A DNA stretch of 34,554 nt from an uncultured Pseudomonadota bacterium (GTDB lineage: Bacteria > Pseudomonadota > Gammaproteobacteria > UBA6186 > Azoamicaceae): positions 1 to 34,554 of the forward strand of contig CADEGZ010000007.1 in NCBI GenBank assembly GCA_902827015.1, read 5' to 3'. This document shows positions 15,358 through 24,141 of this stretch, one piece after another. Numbering within the stretch: position 1 is the first letter of the stretch; every line of letters starts with the position of its first letter. The notes below the pieces were generated by a model, which saw nothing but the letters and a program-made list of their open reading frames with translations, was not told where the DNA came from and made no database searches. The translations under genes and the position numbers were made by a program.

Positions 15358-15548
15358 TGGAAAAATGTTTTGATAAACCATCAATAGTGATGATTGACGA
15401 GCATTGCGGTGAAAGAAATTCTTCAAATTCTGAAATTATCGTAAGTATTGCCAGACGCACACTAAAATATAAGAGTCCTATGCTCGTCATTACCGCAGTT
15501 CTGAATGCAGAGCTATTTTTAGTACAGAGTATTAAAAACAATAGTTAG
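15357..15548 (+). CDS. 63-residue TraC-like mini-ORF containing a Walker B region
   Basis: The start codon shares one base with the traC stop (TGATG). The peptide aligns with TraC residues about 673-722: IVMIDEHCG with LIIDEAWDM, and SIARRTLKYK plus VITAVLN with NIARRARKYK plus TITQGLN, giving roughly 17 identities over 45 positions with one gap. A stretch of 12 identical bases (ATTGCCAGACGC) remains at the DNA level. It lacks Walker A, so it cannot be an ATPase alone. It may be a remnant of a duplication, or a small subunit that competes with or caps TraC. It is followed by the S26 peptidase gene after 12 bases. Confidence 0.5.
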   Translation: MEKCFDKPSIVMIDEHCGERNSSNSEIIVSIARRTLKYKSPMLVITAVLNAELFLVQSIKNNS

Positions 15549-15560
15549 GAGAAGCCGCGT

Positions 15561-16049
15561 GTGAGTGAGTGCCAGAAAAGTGGGTTAAGGTATTTTTGGG
15601 TTTTTCTATCCATTCCCTTATTTTGGTGGACATTAGACCATTACAGACTTTATATTAATGTATCCTCAAGTCTTCCTCAGAAATATTGGCTAGTGGCTTA
15701 TGGGAAAACGCCTAAACGTCAAGACTATGTTTGTTTTAAGCCATTAAAATCGATTGCGAAGGAGTATGGGTTTTCTGAAAATGTTACCTGGATTAAGCAA
15801 GTGTTAGGTGTTCCAGGAGATTTAGTGACTCGTCAGGACAGAGATTTTTATATTAATGATCAGTATAGTGCCACCGCTAAAACGCATTCATTAAAGGGTG
15901 AGCCGCTTAAAATAGGACCCACTGGGACAATAAACAAAGGGCAATATTATGTCTCAACGCCGCATAAAGACAGTTTTGATTCTCGTTATGAAAAAATGGG
16001 TTGGCTAAATGAAAGCCAAACTGTTGGGGTAGCGTATCCGTTGTGGTAG
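15561..16049 (+). CDS. S26-family signal peptidase (RP4 TraF/TrhP type)
   Basis: This is a 162-residue inner-membrane serine protease with one N-terminal span (about 10-25). The catalytic Ser37 lies in SSSLPQKYW and the general base Lys79 in WIKQVLGVPGD, the standard Ser-Lys dyad. The C-terminal box DSFDSRYEKMGWL matches S26 family box E. In RP4 the homologue TraF cleaves and cyclises the pilin, and IncH-type F-like systems carry the homologue TrhP; F itself uses the host LepB. The likely substrate is the TraA precursor. GTG is used as start with TAGGAGA eight bases upstream. It should not be confused with the thioredoxin-like traF at 22028. Confidence 0.88.
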   Translation: MSECQKSGLRYFWVFLSIPLFWWTLDHYRLYINVSSSLPQKYWLVAYGKTPKRQDYVCFKPLKSIAKEYGFSENVTWIKQVLGVPGDLVTRQDRDFYINDQYSATAKTHSLKGEPLKIGPTGTINKGQYYVSTPHKDSFDSRYEKMGWLNESQTVGVAYPLW

Positions 16050-16058
16050 GAGTTATTG

Positions 16059-16304
16059 ATGTACAAAAAAATAGCAGTTAAGTCTTTGTCTTATGGGAGT
16101 TGGGTGAAACTTATTCTGATTTCCATATTGCCAATGTTTGGATTAGCGTTTATAGCCTGGGCTGTTTCGAATCTGAGTGGTAAAAATTTTTTGATAACCC
16201 TGTGTTCTATGGGTGTTGGTTGTTTATTTTCTGCGATGATTGCAAAATTTAGCCTGTATGCAACTTGTTTATCCTTAAATTTAAAAGTTGAAACGAATGA
16301 TTAA
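16059..16304 (+). CDS. small two-span membrane protein
   Basis: This is an 81-residue protein with two predicted membrane helices (LILISILPMFGLAFIAWAV and FLITLCSMGVGCLFSAMIA). The ATG at 16059 has TAGGAG six bases upstream; a TTG three bases earlier is not needed. No family was recognised. It is placed between the peptidase and traW, where F has trbI, but its length and topology do not allow identification. Its end overlaps the next gene by eight bases. Confidence 0.6.
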   Translation: MYKKIAVKSLSYGSWVKLILISILPMFGLAFIAWAVSNLSGKNFLITLCSMGVGCLFSAMIAKFSLYATCLSLNLKVETND

Positions 16305-16710
16305 ATTTTTAAAAGAAATGGCTGTTGATGTTTTTAGCGTTATTGTAAAACTAATAAAATGGATTATTGTTATTGAAATAATAGCAATAACAGCCTATTA
16401 TACCGTCGCAAAGTTTTATGATAAAGAGTTAATCGAAAGCAACGCTAAACGCATAGGGCATAAGATAACTAGTTTTTTAAAGGTTAAAACTGAAGAAAAA
16501 GAGAGACTTTTTAAAGCGCATTCTTCCTGCGTGTTAGAACACGCCGCTCTTTATTACATGATTGGTTCTATCATTGGCACTGCTATCGGATATTTGAGTT
16601 GCCGATGTTGGAAAGGGTTCAAGGAAGGTATGATTTTGGGCGCTATTCGTAATGATGCTTTAGATATTTATGTTGGAGCTATTCAGTGTGATGAAGGCAA
16701 AAAAGCATGA
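16297..16710 (+). CDS. membrane protein upstream of traW
   Basis: This is a 137-residue protein with an N-terminal membrane helix (VIVKLIKWIIVIEIIAITAYYT) and a second hydrophobic region with small residues (YYMIGSIIGTAIGYLSC), joined by a charged stretch (about 45-85). F TrbI occupies this place and is also a small inner-membrane protein that affects pilus retraction, but I see no decisive similarity. The ATG at 16297 is taken rather than the TTG at 16288; its ribosome-binding site is weak, so it is probably coupled to the upstream gene. The stop overlaps the traW start in ATGA. Confidence 0.55.
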   Translation: MIKFLKEMAVDVFSVIVKLIKWIIVIEIIAITAYYTVAKFYDKELIESNAKRIGHKITSFLKVKTEEKERLFKAHSSCVLEHAALYYMIGSIIGTAIGYLSCRCWKGFKEGMILGAIRNDALDIYVGAIQCDEGKKA

Positions 16711-17339
16711 TTTATTATCGAAGCCTGTTTTTAAGTTTAGTAGGGTTGCTAATGCCAATCAATAGTTATGCTGTAAATTGTGGAACACAAGGCAGCTTAT
16801 ATCCCATTAAAGAACAAAGCGCCTTAGAACACATTCAACAACGTCTTAAGCAATTGAGAGCATCAGGAGAAATTGAAAAACATCAGCAACAGTTGAAGGA
16901 GCAAGCCATAGCCACGATAGAAAGACCAAAACCTGTCATAGGTTTAACACTGACTCAACATCCTAGAGTATTTGAAAAAGACTTAACGTTAGTAGTTGCA
17001 GAAGATATTAAAGGGGCAAATGGAGAGATTCTTCATAAAGCTGGAACGAGACTAAATCCTTTGTCCAATCGCTTGCTGCACACTAAAAAAGTTCTGCTGT
17101 TCTTAGACGGAGACGATAAGAAACAAGTCACCTGGGCCTTAAATGAGCATCAAAAAAGAAGCGGGCTTGCAAAGCTTGTTCTTGTTAAAGGCCAACCTTT
17201 AGCATTAATGCGAACCTTTGATGTGCCTTTTTATTTTGATCAGTCAGGAAGGCTAACCCAGTATTTTGGGTTTAAGCATGTGCCTGCCATGGTGTATCAA
17301 CAGAGCGATAAGTTAATGATTGCTGAGGTTAAGCTGTGA
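16707..17339 (+). CDS. traW: F-type pilus assembly protein TraW
   Basis: This is a 210-residue periplasmic protein (F TraW: 210) needed for pilus assembly together with TraU and TrbC. A signal peptide (SLFLSLVGLLMPINSYA) is followed by the family opening NCGTQGSLYPIKEQSALEHI, a helical stretch, and the typical end FDVPFYFDQSGRLTQYFGF followed by HVPAMV. In several related elements TraW and TrbC are fused, but here they are separate. The stop TGA overlaps the GTG start of traU (GTGA). Confidence 0.94.
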   Translation: MIYYRSLFLSLVGLLMPINSYAVNCGTQGSLYPIKEQSALEHIQQRLKQLRASGEIEKHQQQLKEQAIATIERPKPVIGLTLTQHPRVFEKDLTLVVAEDIKGANGEILHKAGTRLNPLSNRLLHTKKVLLFLDGDDKKQVTWALNEHQKRSGLAKLVLVKGQPLALMRTFDVPFYFDQSGRLTQYFGFKHVPAMVYQQSDKLMIAEVKL

Positions 17340-18331
17340 AAGCACTGCTATTCATGTTTACTTGTTTACTGGCATTTAATGTAAATGCTAGGGCTGTGTG
17401 TGCAGGAAAATTTATCAATCCCATTACCGATATTTGTTGGAAATGTTTGTTTCCCTTAACGATTGCAGGAAAGAAAGTGGCAGATGTTAATAAAAACCCC
17501 ACTCCTTCTGAGCCAAAAGACTTCTTTTGTAAATGCGGCGAACCTATTCCACGTATTGGCATTCCCATTGGTTTTTGGGAGCCTTTTAGACTGGCGGATG
17601 TGACGACCAAGCCGTTTTGTATGGTTTCACTGGGCGGAACGGATATGAAAGTGGGTGTAAAAACACCCGACGGGACCGTGGGTATTAAAGATGGTCATTT
17701 GCACAGAGGCGCTAAAACCGCTTTTTACCATGCGCATTGGTATGTCTATCCGGTGCTTTATTGGATGAACTTAGTGACAAATTTGTTATGTATGACTTCG
17801 GAATCTTTTGATGTGGCTTATATGACAGAGCTTGATCCACTCTGGCAAGACGATGAGATTTCTATCTGGTTAAACCCAGAAGTCGTGTTATTCGCAAATC
17901 CAATCGCTCAAATAGCGTGCGCGGCAGACTGTGTTGCCGCCTCTGCCCATCTTCCTGTCAATGCTTTGTTCTGGTGTGCAGGCTGTCAGGGTGGGGTATA
18001 CCCTTTAACAGGAACGCTGCCGTTTCATCATGGCGGGGCTGATGCCAGTACATTGATCCTAGAAAAAATGATTTTTAAATTGCATCGAGAGTTATTATTG
18101 TTTGGCTCTTATGGCAAAAAAGCAGCTTGCGGCTTGTATCCTATGCCATGGTGGAAAAAAGACCAATACAAATTACAAATGACTTACCCAAGTGTTACTA
18201 AAAACGCTACTATGGCTTGCAATCCAATTGGGCGTACCACATTCTTTTGGGGAATTAATAAAGAATATCCGATTAAGGGCGAAGATTTTTCTTATTTGAT
18301 ATGGCGACGCCGTTTTTGCTGCGTTTATTAA
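17336..18331 (+). CDS. traU: F-type pilus assembly and DNA transfer protein TraU
   Basis: This is a 331-residue exported, Cys-rich protein (F TraU: 330). It uses GTG as start, overlapping the traW stop, with GAGG upstream. A signal peptide (KALLFMFTCLLAFNVNARA) is followed by the signature INPITDICWKCLFPLTIAG, then CKCGEPIPRIGIPIGFWEP, AHWYVYPVLYWMNLV, and the Cys-rich CAADCVAASAHLP and FWCAGCQGGVYPLTG. These are highly typical of TraU. TraU acts in the periplasm and depends on disulphide formation, which fits the thioredoxin-like TraF and TrbC in the same operon. Confidence 0.96.
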   Translation: MKALLFMFTCLLAFNVNARAVCAGKFINPITDICWKCLFPLTIAGKKVADVNKNPTPSEPKDFFCKCGEPIPRIGIPIGFWEPFRLADVTTKPFCMVSLGGTDMKVGVKTPDGTVGIKDGHLHRGAKTAFYHAHWYVYPVLYWMNLVTNLLCMTSESFDVAYMTELDPLWQDDEISIWLNPEVVLFANPIAQIACAADCVAASAHLPVNALFWCAGCQGGVYPLTGTLPFHHGGADASTLILEKMIFKLHRELLLFGSYGKKAACGLYPMPWWKKDQYKLQMTYPSVTKNATMACNPIGRTTFFWGINKEYPIKGEDFSYLIWRRRFCCVY

Positions 18332-18429
18332 AAGCTTTGCATAAATGCTTGCTTGGGATTACTGCATTTTATGATTTTATGGATGTTTATGAAAGTAGTT
18401 TTAAAGTCATCAATATTCGGAGTTCTTAG
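18301..18429 (+). CDS. possible 42-residue small protein between traU and trbC
   Basis: An open frame overlaps the last 31 bases of traU and ends five bases before trbC, filling the only gap in this part of the operon. The predicted peptide starts MATPFLLRLLKALHKCLLG and is hydrophobic and basic at its N-terminus. No ribosome-binding site was seen, and a shorter version may start at an internal ATG. The fit to the gap is the only support. Confidence 0.22.
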   Translation: MATPFLLRLLKALHKCLLGITAFYDFMDVYESSFKVINIRSS

Positions 18430-18434
18430 TAACT

Positions 18435-18950
18435 ATGAAAAGTTGTATTAGCAGTATTCAAAAAATAATGGTTTTGTTTTTACTTTGTAGCAACTGTTTT
18501 GCTAACTGCAACACTCCTTCACTGCAACCCATTGAAAAAGCATCGCAACTCTTAATATTGGTTTCTTTTAGCATGCCAGAGCAAAGTTTAAAGCTTTGGT
18601 CAGAGCAAGCTTCTAAAGTAAACGGCAAATTATTGCTTCGAGGCTTTGTTGATAACTCCATACAAAAAACGACCGAAAAGATTTTGCAACTTTTTGGTGA
18701 ACAAGATCAGGGAGAATTACTGGTCGATCCAGAATCTTTTGAAAAGTATAACATTCAAACTGTTCCAGCCGTTGTTATTATGAAGCCGAATAACTGTTTT
18801 GACGAGCATTGCTCAACGCCAAAATTTGATGTGATCTATGGAGATATTTCTCTGGAAGACGCTTTAAAAGCAGTAAATACCAAAGGCTCTGAGGAAGGAA
18901 AGAGAATCGCGAGCAGATTATTGCAACAATATCGAGGCTCAAATGATTAG
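18435..18950 (+). CDS. trbC: F-type pilus assembly protein TrbC
   Basis: This is a 171-residue exported protein with a signal peptide (IMVLFLLCSNCFA) and a thioredoxin-like TrbC domain: LLILVSFSMPEQSLKLW, KLLLRGFVDNS, ELLVDPESFEKYNIQTVPAVVI. The domain lacks a CXXC active site, as is usual for TrbC, which works as an assembly factor with TraW rather than as an oxidoreductase. GGAG lies 12 bases before the ATG. The stop overlaps the traN start by eight bases. Confidence 0.92.
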   Translation: MKSCISSIQKIMVLFLLCSNCFANCNTPSLQPIEKASQLLILVSFSMPEQSLKLWSEQASKVNGKLLLRGFVDNSIQKTTEKILQLFGEQDQGELLVDPESFEKYNIQTVPAVVIMKPNNCFDEHCSTPKFDVIYGDISLEDALKAVNTKGSEEGKRIASRLLQQYRGSND

Positions 18951-21900
18951 CAGAGTCAGTATAGCCATCTTCACGCTTTTATTTGCAACTCTTGTTTCTG
19001 CGGGTAGAGAGCAAGAAGACGCTAAAACATTTGGAGAGCAATTGCATCATAAAGGATATCAAAACTCAGAGGCGGACTTAAATCAGATGAAGCAACACCT
19101 AATTCAACAGTCCGGCATGGAGAATTTTGAACCACATAACGCGGAGTTAAACAGCGCTTTTGAATCGAACTATGACAGTGGTAAAAAGGGTGAAGATCCC
19201 TTGAAAGATTATTTTAATCAAAAAACAGTAGAAAACTCTAAAAATAAAAACCCTAACCAGCCCTCATTAGGGGAAACCCAAAAGTTTTTAAAGCAAAGAC
19301 ATCGTTATAAAATCGCGCATGACGATCCGATATTTAAGAAACATGAGGAAATATCGAAACAAGATTTAAAAGACGAAGAAGGTATTTTTCAAAAAGGCCA
19401 GACAGCGCAACAGCCCAACCCAGAGCTTAAAGATAGGATAGTTACTTGCAGAATAGGCTCTGCGGGCATCGAGCGAACTTGTGTTAAAATTCGAGTGATT
19501 AATTTTACACCGCCACAGGTTAGCAGCCTCTCAGTGGTGCTTGCCGTGAGAGCTTATGAGTCCGTGACTTTTACGGTTAATTTTTTGCAAAACGCTATTT
19601 CTGCAGTCAACGATATGCCTACGAATACTGATTATAAGCATACGAATAATTCAGGCATTAATAATAAAGACGGCATTATTGGATGGTCTGGCATTACGCA
19701 GCCTTTAAGCAATCCTTCAAATATTGCCCAGATAAACTTCACCAGTAGCGATAATGGTGCGGCGGTCGTTTTACAACATCCCAGCCCTAGCAATGGTTAT
19801 GTGGGCGTGCTTAGATTTGCTCCATCTGGGGCGTATATGAACGTACTTAAGGCACACCTAAATTGGCAAGTGATTGGCTATCCAAATTTGGGACAAGATA
19901 CTTGGAAAGGGTGCGAGGAATTAGAAGTCAATGATCATTTTTGTGAAGAAACTTTTTCAGAAGACCAAGGCATTAATGAGGCTAGGAGTATTCCAGGCTA
20001 TCCGCATCCTATTATCCGAGAGTACTGGTCACAAGCTAAAAGCTTTCATTGCGGGGCTGGCCGGGACATTGATGAGTGCCAAACCTTAATTGAGCAAAAG
20101 TGCGAACAGATTGACTCTAAATGTATACAAACTAACCAGGGCCTCTGTATTGAATATGAGAATACCTTTAGATGCGGCGTACCGGATTATCAAAAAGGCG
20201 ACGGTTTAACGTTTAACCTAGGGCAAGTGAGTTTTTTAAAAGGGCATGGCCAGCAATCCACAGGTTATGAGGCGGGCGACTTTGGCGAAGCGGTAACGCA
20301 TTTTAACGCTTTAACCGAGATGGGCAAAAAGTTAGCGGATGAATTGGGCGGCATTATGGGGGATCCCAATAACCCAGAGGTATTTCGTGGAAAATGCAGT
20401 CAGTGCCGGGTGAACCTTGGCTCATTCTTTAGAGACTGCTGTAAGTTAAAAGGCATTCTTCAAGGTCTTTTTGGTCAATGCAATGAAGAAGAAAAGAAAT
20501 TAGCCGTTGCAGCCGTTAAAAATAAACGCTGCGTGAAAGTTAAAGGGCGTTATTGTCATAAGAAGAAACTAGGCGTGTGTACGGAAGAAAGAGACTCTTA
20601 CTGTTGTTATGGCTCTCAACTAGCACGTATTGTTCAAGAAATTACCCATGAGCAATTAAATATTCCCTGGGGAGATGCGGAACACCCTAATTGCAGTGGT
20701 GTCACCGCGGAACAATTAAGTCAAGTGGATTTTACCACGCTTAGGGCGCAGCAAAAGCTCGCGGAAATCATGGCAGAAGTACAAGCCACCGCCCAAGAAA
20801 AGTTTGAATTGGTACAAAACGCAGTGGCTAACATGGGCAACGTGCAGAGTAAAATAGACGACTTACAACGTAAGCAAGAGGAAGAATTTTATAAGAACCC
20901 AGCGGTTACAGAAGGGTTAAAAGTTCGCGTTGAGGACCAAAGAAGAAGAGAGCTTATCCAGGAATATGAGGAAATTCATGGCAAATCCTTCCCAGAATAC
21001 CATGATGCTTGGATGGACGATATTTCTCAAATAGAAAAGGAGTTACACGGCGGAGCGGCAGAAAGGCAGCGCAAGCTTGAAAAAATAAAAGAATACCAAG
21101 CCATGGAAACTGAGCTGAACGCGCTAGAGGATAAGCTGGATATTAAAAATAAATCTTATGGGATCCCTAAAGCGGGAACACCCGATAAAGAACTGCTTAA
21201 CTGGTTTGATAATGTGGTTGGAGAACCGGGTGTAGACGCACATGCTGAAGGCATTTATAAACCACGAATTAAACAATATAAAGAAGCAATCCAACGAAGA
21301 TTGATGTTGATTAAACAAGGCCAAGAAAAAGAGAAGCAAATTAATCTCCTCGAAGACGAACTGGGTACTCGCAATTATTCTTACACCATACCGATGGAAG
21401 GGACTTCAGAAGAAGAGTTATTAAACTGGATCAATAACATTGGAAAACAAAATTCCTTTGGCGGAGAAGAAGCTTTAATTGGGCATGTCGATGGAACATT
21501 AGAAACAAGATTACAAAAATTAAAAGCGCAGCGAAAACCAGTTGAGATGTCTTCGTTGGAATGGGCAGGCAGTTTGGCGATAGCTATTGAAGATAAGTTA
21601 AAATATATCAAAGAATTAAATAACGATATATGGCCCCATCATTGGAATGAAGAGACACTTCAGTGGGTTAGGCAAATCAATCCCAGTACAGGTAAAGCTA
21701 ACTTCTACAACCCTAACGGCGCAGTGGATACTTTAAAGTATTTAATAGCGGAAAAACAAAAAGTCCTCGCTGCGCAGTATTGGACTGAAAAGGAAGCGCT
21801 GCTTAAAAAAGTCTCTTCCGAGGCTGGTTATGATTTTGAATCGTTAATCAATCATTATTGCACTTGGAATGAAACTAAACAAATGAATCATTATGTACTG

Positions 21901-22041
21901 AATGGTGAAATTGTTTTTCCGCAATCTAATTCCAGAGAAACCGCGATTGATATAGGAATTTTAAATTTTCCTCAATGCCATGAAGCAGCGAGAGCGATTC
22001 ATGCCAAATATGCCAGAGAAAAAACTCATGTGCAAAAATAA
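18943..22041 (+). CDS. traN: mating-pair stabilisation protein TraN, enlarged by a repeat-rich tail
   Basis: This is a 1032-residue protein, much longer than F TraN (602). A signal peptide (AIFTLLFATLVSAG) leads into the TraN region: KDRIVTCRIGSAGIERTCVK, then Cys-rich stretches with FHCGAGRDIDECQTLIEQ, CSQCRVNLGSFFRDCCKLKG and CYGSQLARIVQEI. TraN is an outer-membrane adhesin that recognises recipient receptors. From about residue 590 the character changes to a charged coiled-coil tail with hardly any Cys. This tail contains three degenerate repeats of about 70 residues (722-793, 797-866, 877-945), each with an EDxL start and a following LxW. CGAGG lies just before the ATG. The end overlaps traF by 14 bases. 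Confidence 0.9.
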   Translation: MISRVSIAIFTLLFATLVSAGREQEDAKTFGEQLHHKGYQNSEADLNQMKQHLIQQSGMENFEPHNAELNSAFESNYDSGKKGEDPLKDYFNQKTVENSKNKNPNQPSLGETQKFLKQRHRYKIAHDDPIFKKHEEISKQDLKDEEGIFQKGQTAQQPNPELKDRIVTCRIGSAGIERTCVKIRVINFTPPQVSSLSVVLAVRAYESVTFTVNFLQNAISAVNDMPTNTDYKHTNNSGINNKDGIIGWSGITQPLSNPSNIAQINFTSSDNGAAVVLQHPSPSNGYVGVLRFAPSGAYMNVLKAHLNWQVIGYPNLGQDTWKGCEELEVNDHFCEETFSEDQGINEARSIPGYPHPIIREYWSQAKSFHCGAGRDIDECQTLIEQKCEQIDSKCIQTNQGLCIEYENTFRCGVPDYQKGDGLTFNLGQVSFLKGHGQQSTGYEAGDFGEAVTHFNALTEMGKKLADELGGIMGDPNNPEVFRGKCSQCRVNLGSFFRDCCKLKGILQGLFGQCNEEEKKLAVAAVKNKRCVKVKGRYCHKKKLGVCTEERDSYCCYGSQLARIVQEITHEQLNIPWGDAEHPNCSGVTAEQLSQVDFTTLRAQQKLAEIMAEVQATAQEKFELVQNAVANMGNVQSKIDDLQRKQEEEFYKNPAVTEGLKVRVEDQRRRELIQEYEEIHGKSFPEYHDAWMDDISQIEKELHGGAAERQRKLEKIKEYQAMETELNALEDKLDIKNKSYGIPKAGTPDKELLNWFDNVVGEPGVDAHAEGIYKPRIKQYKEAIQRRLMLIKQGQEKEKQINLLEDELGTRNYSYTIPMEGTSEEELLNWINNIGKQNSFGGEEALIGHVDGTLETRLQKLKAQRKPVEMSSLEWAGSLAIAIEDKLKYIKELNNDIWPHHWNEETLQWVRQINPSTGKANFYNPNGAVDTLKYLIAEKQKVLAAQYWTEKEALLKKVSSEAGYDFESLINHYCTWNETKQMNHYVLNGEIVFPQSNSRETAIDIGILNFPQCHEAARAIHAKYAREKTHVQK
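21108..21777 (+). repeat. three degenerate tandem repeats within the traN tail
   Basis: Copies begin near 21106, 21331 and 21571 and correspond to TraN residues about 722-793, 797-866 and 877-945. Shared features are LEDKL/LEDEL/IEDKL, then NKSYGIPKAGT and NYSYTIPMEGT in the first two, then ELLNW/ELLNW/TLQWV, and a helix ending in a K-rich stretch. The third copy is the most diverged. Confidence 0.6.
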
Positions 22042-22792
22042 ATTCTTTCTTATGATTAGCAGCGCTTGCCTGGTTTTTATAATATCAGATTGTTTTGCGG
22101 ATCCCTTTTTTAGCAAACATCAAGAAGGTTGGCATTGGTATCAAGACCCTGAAGAAGAACAAAAGCAAAAAACCCAAACTAAATCTGCACCTCAAAACCC
22201 CACTGAAGAAATGCAAGCTTTGCGAAAAAGAGTAGAGGACAGCATCAATTTGGCAATCCTCTACCCCACAGAAGAAAACCTTAAAAATTATGCTAGGAAT
22301 TATTATGAAGTGATAGGCAAGGGTCAGTATTTTACTGATGCTTATAAATTAATGCTCATGAGAAACCCGGAATTTGATTACTCATTAAAGTTTCCTGTTA
22401 ACTTTCTTTCACAAAATGTCTATAAGCAAGAACGGGAACAAAGCATAGAACAAAACGTTAGAGAGTTTGCGAAAACCCATGGTTTCTTTTTCTTTTTTAA
22501 AGGACGTTGCCAATATTGTCATATTTTTGCGCCAACTGTAAAAGCATTTTCTAAAAAATACGGAGTTTCAGTGATTGCAGTCTCAGAAGATGGCGGAAAG
22601 CTCTCGGAGTTCCCGGATGCCGTACAAGGTAACTACGCCTCTACTCGATTTCAGGTGATGGTTTATCCATCTTTATTTGCAGTGAATCCCAAGACTCAAC
22701 AAGTGGTTCCTATTGCCCGTGGAGCTATTAATCTCTATGAACTTGAAGAAAATGTGGCGAGGTTCGTAGAAGCAGAGAGGAACATCAAATGA
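22028..22792 (+). CDS. traF: F-type pilus assembly protein TraF, thioredoxin-like
   Basis: This is a 254-residue exported protein (F TraF: 247). The ATG at 22028 gives a good signal peptide (FFLMISSACLVFIISDCFA, mature start near DPFFSKH); longer versions starting at 21980 or 22001 would put 9-16 polar residues in front of it and lie further inside traN. The C-terminal thioredoxin-like domain has FFFFKGRCQYCHIFAP, with an intact CXXC at 161-164, and YPSLFAVNP with the cis-Pro position. It probably shapes disulphides in Cys-rich TraU, TraN and TraH. The stop overlaps the traH start. Confidence 0.92.
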   Translation: MCKNKFFLMISSACLVFIISDCFADPFFSKHQEGWHWYQDPEEEQKQKTQTKSAPQNPTEEMQALRKRVEDSINLAILYPTEENLKNYARNYYEVIGKGQYFTDAYKLMLMRNPEFDYSLKFPVNFLSQNVYKQEREQSIEQNVREFAKTHGFFFFFKGRCQYCHIFAPTVKAFSKKYGVSVIAVSEDGGKLSEFPDAVQGNYASTRFQVMVYPSLFAVNPKTQQVVPIARGAINLYELEENVARFVEAERNIK

Positions 22793-24132
22793 CAAGAATA
22801 TTACTTGCAATGATTTTAATTTTATATTCCTGCACTTCTCAAGCTGGACTTGAAGAAGAATTGCAAAGGACATTTGCGCTTTTTAATTCTTCGGCTAATG
22901 TTTCCAGCGGCGGCGCTTGTAAAGGCCAAGAAGGTGGATACTATACCGGCGGTGGGGCTTACATGCGTAATCCTTCTCGAAGTATTTATCCAGCCAATTT
23001 TCAGTTGCCCAGCGTTAGTGCAGGATGCAATGGCATAGACGCGCACATGGGCGCTTTTAGTTTTATCAATAGCCATAGGCTGGTGGAAACCTTAAAAGCC
23101 ATTGGTGGCAATTCGACCAGCTATGCCTTTTCGTTGGCTTTAAAACAAATGTCTCCGCAAATTACGAATACCATTGATGAAATCCAAGCTAAGCTTGCTT
23201 GGGCTAATGGAATAAATATTGACAGTTGCAACATGTCTAAAATGTTAGTGAATAGCGGCGCTTCTTTGCTGGAAGACTCGAACGTTGGAGCTTGTATTCG
23301 TAAAGTGCAACGTGAAAACACCGATTATAACAAAGCAAAAGAAGAATGCCAGACTCAAGAAAAAGTAAACGCTAAAAACAAAGAATCTAAAGACCAAGGT
23401 GAACCTACGATTGATAATATCAATATTGTATGGGACACCATGCAGAAAAACGGTTTATTAAAAACTTTAGATAATAACACTAAACAGTTGTTAATGACCT
23501 TAACTGGCACGATTGTTTTTAGAACAGAACTCAATAAGCCGGCAGAGCCGCATTTTTATATTTCAAAACTACACAGTCATGAATTAATTGCAGGACTAGC
23601 AGTTGGTAAACCCTTTAACATGTACAGCTGTCAAGACGAAGACTGTTTAAGCATTATTGACAAAGAAACCGCACTTAAAAAAGAAGCCACCTTTGTGGGA
23701 CAAGTTCACGATATTCTAAAGTCTATAGAAGAAAAAATTAATGAAGATGAACAAGCGTTAACGCCTAAAGAAAGAGGGTTTTTAGAACTCACTCGACTGC
23801 CCGTTTACAAGATGCTGAACGTTCAATCTGGGTTTTATAAAGGGATGTCCTTTATTAGTACTGAGCAGTATGCCGAGGTGATTGCTATGGATGTATTACA
23901 TGCTTTTATTGATAACGGCATCAGCGACATTATGTCATCTAACAAAAATGGCTTAATCCCAAAAGAATACTCCAATCAATTTAACGCGATGTTAAAAGAA
24001 GCCAGACAAAGAGCTACAGAGCTGCGCATGATGCAGGTTCAAAAAACCGAAACCATCAATGACATGATAGCCAAAGTTCAAATGATGGAGACTAAAGTGT
24101 CGGCATTAATAACCAGTCAGCTTATTCATTAA
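22789..24132 (+). CDS. traH: F-type pilus assembly protein TraH
   Basis: This is a 447-residue exported protein (F TraH: 458). A signal peptide (LLAMILILYSCTSQA) is followed by the family features ANVSSGGACKGQEGGYYTGG, NFQLPSVSAGCNGIDAHMGA, FSFI and ALKQMSPQITNTIDEIQA. A C-terminal coiled-coil region (about 395-440) is expected for TraH. It works with TraF, TraU, TraW and TrbC in the periplasm during pilus extension. The Gly- and Cys-rich N-terminal part is strongly conserved. The gene starts with an ATGA overlap and ends nine bases before traG. Confidence 0.95.
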   Translation: MTRILLAMILILYSCTSQAGLEEELQRTFALFNSSANVSSGGACKGQEGGYYTGGGAYMRNPSRSIYPANFQLPSVSAGCNGIDAHMGAFSFINSHRLVETLKAIGGNSTSYAFSLALKQMSPQITNTIDEIQAKLAWANGINIDSCNMSKMLVNSGASLLEDSNVGACIRKVQRENTDYNKAKEECQTQEKVNAKNKESKDQGEPTIDNINIVWDTMQKNGLLKTLDNNTKQLLMTLTGTIVFRTELNKPAEPHFYISKLHSHELIAGLAVGKPFNMYSCQDEDCLSIIDKETALKKEATFVGQVHDILKSIEEKINEDEQALTPKERGFLELTRLPVYKMLNVQSGFYKGMSFISTEQYAEVIAMDVLHAFIDNGISDIMSSNKNGLIPKEYSNQFNAMLKEARQRATELRMMQVQKTETINDMIAKVQMMETKVSALITSQLIH

Positions 24133-24141
24133 GGAGTCGGT

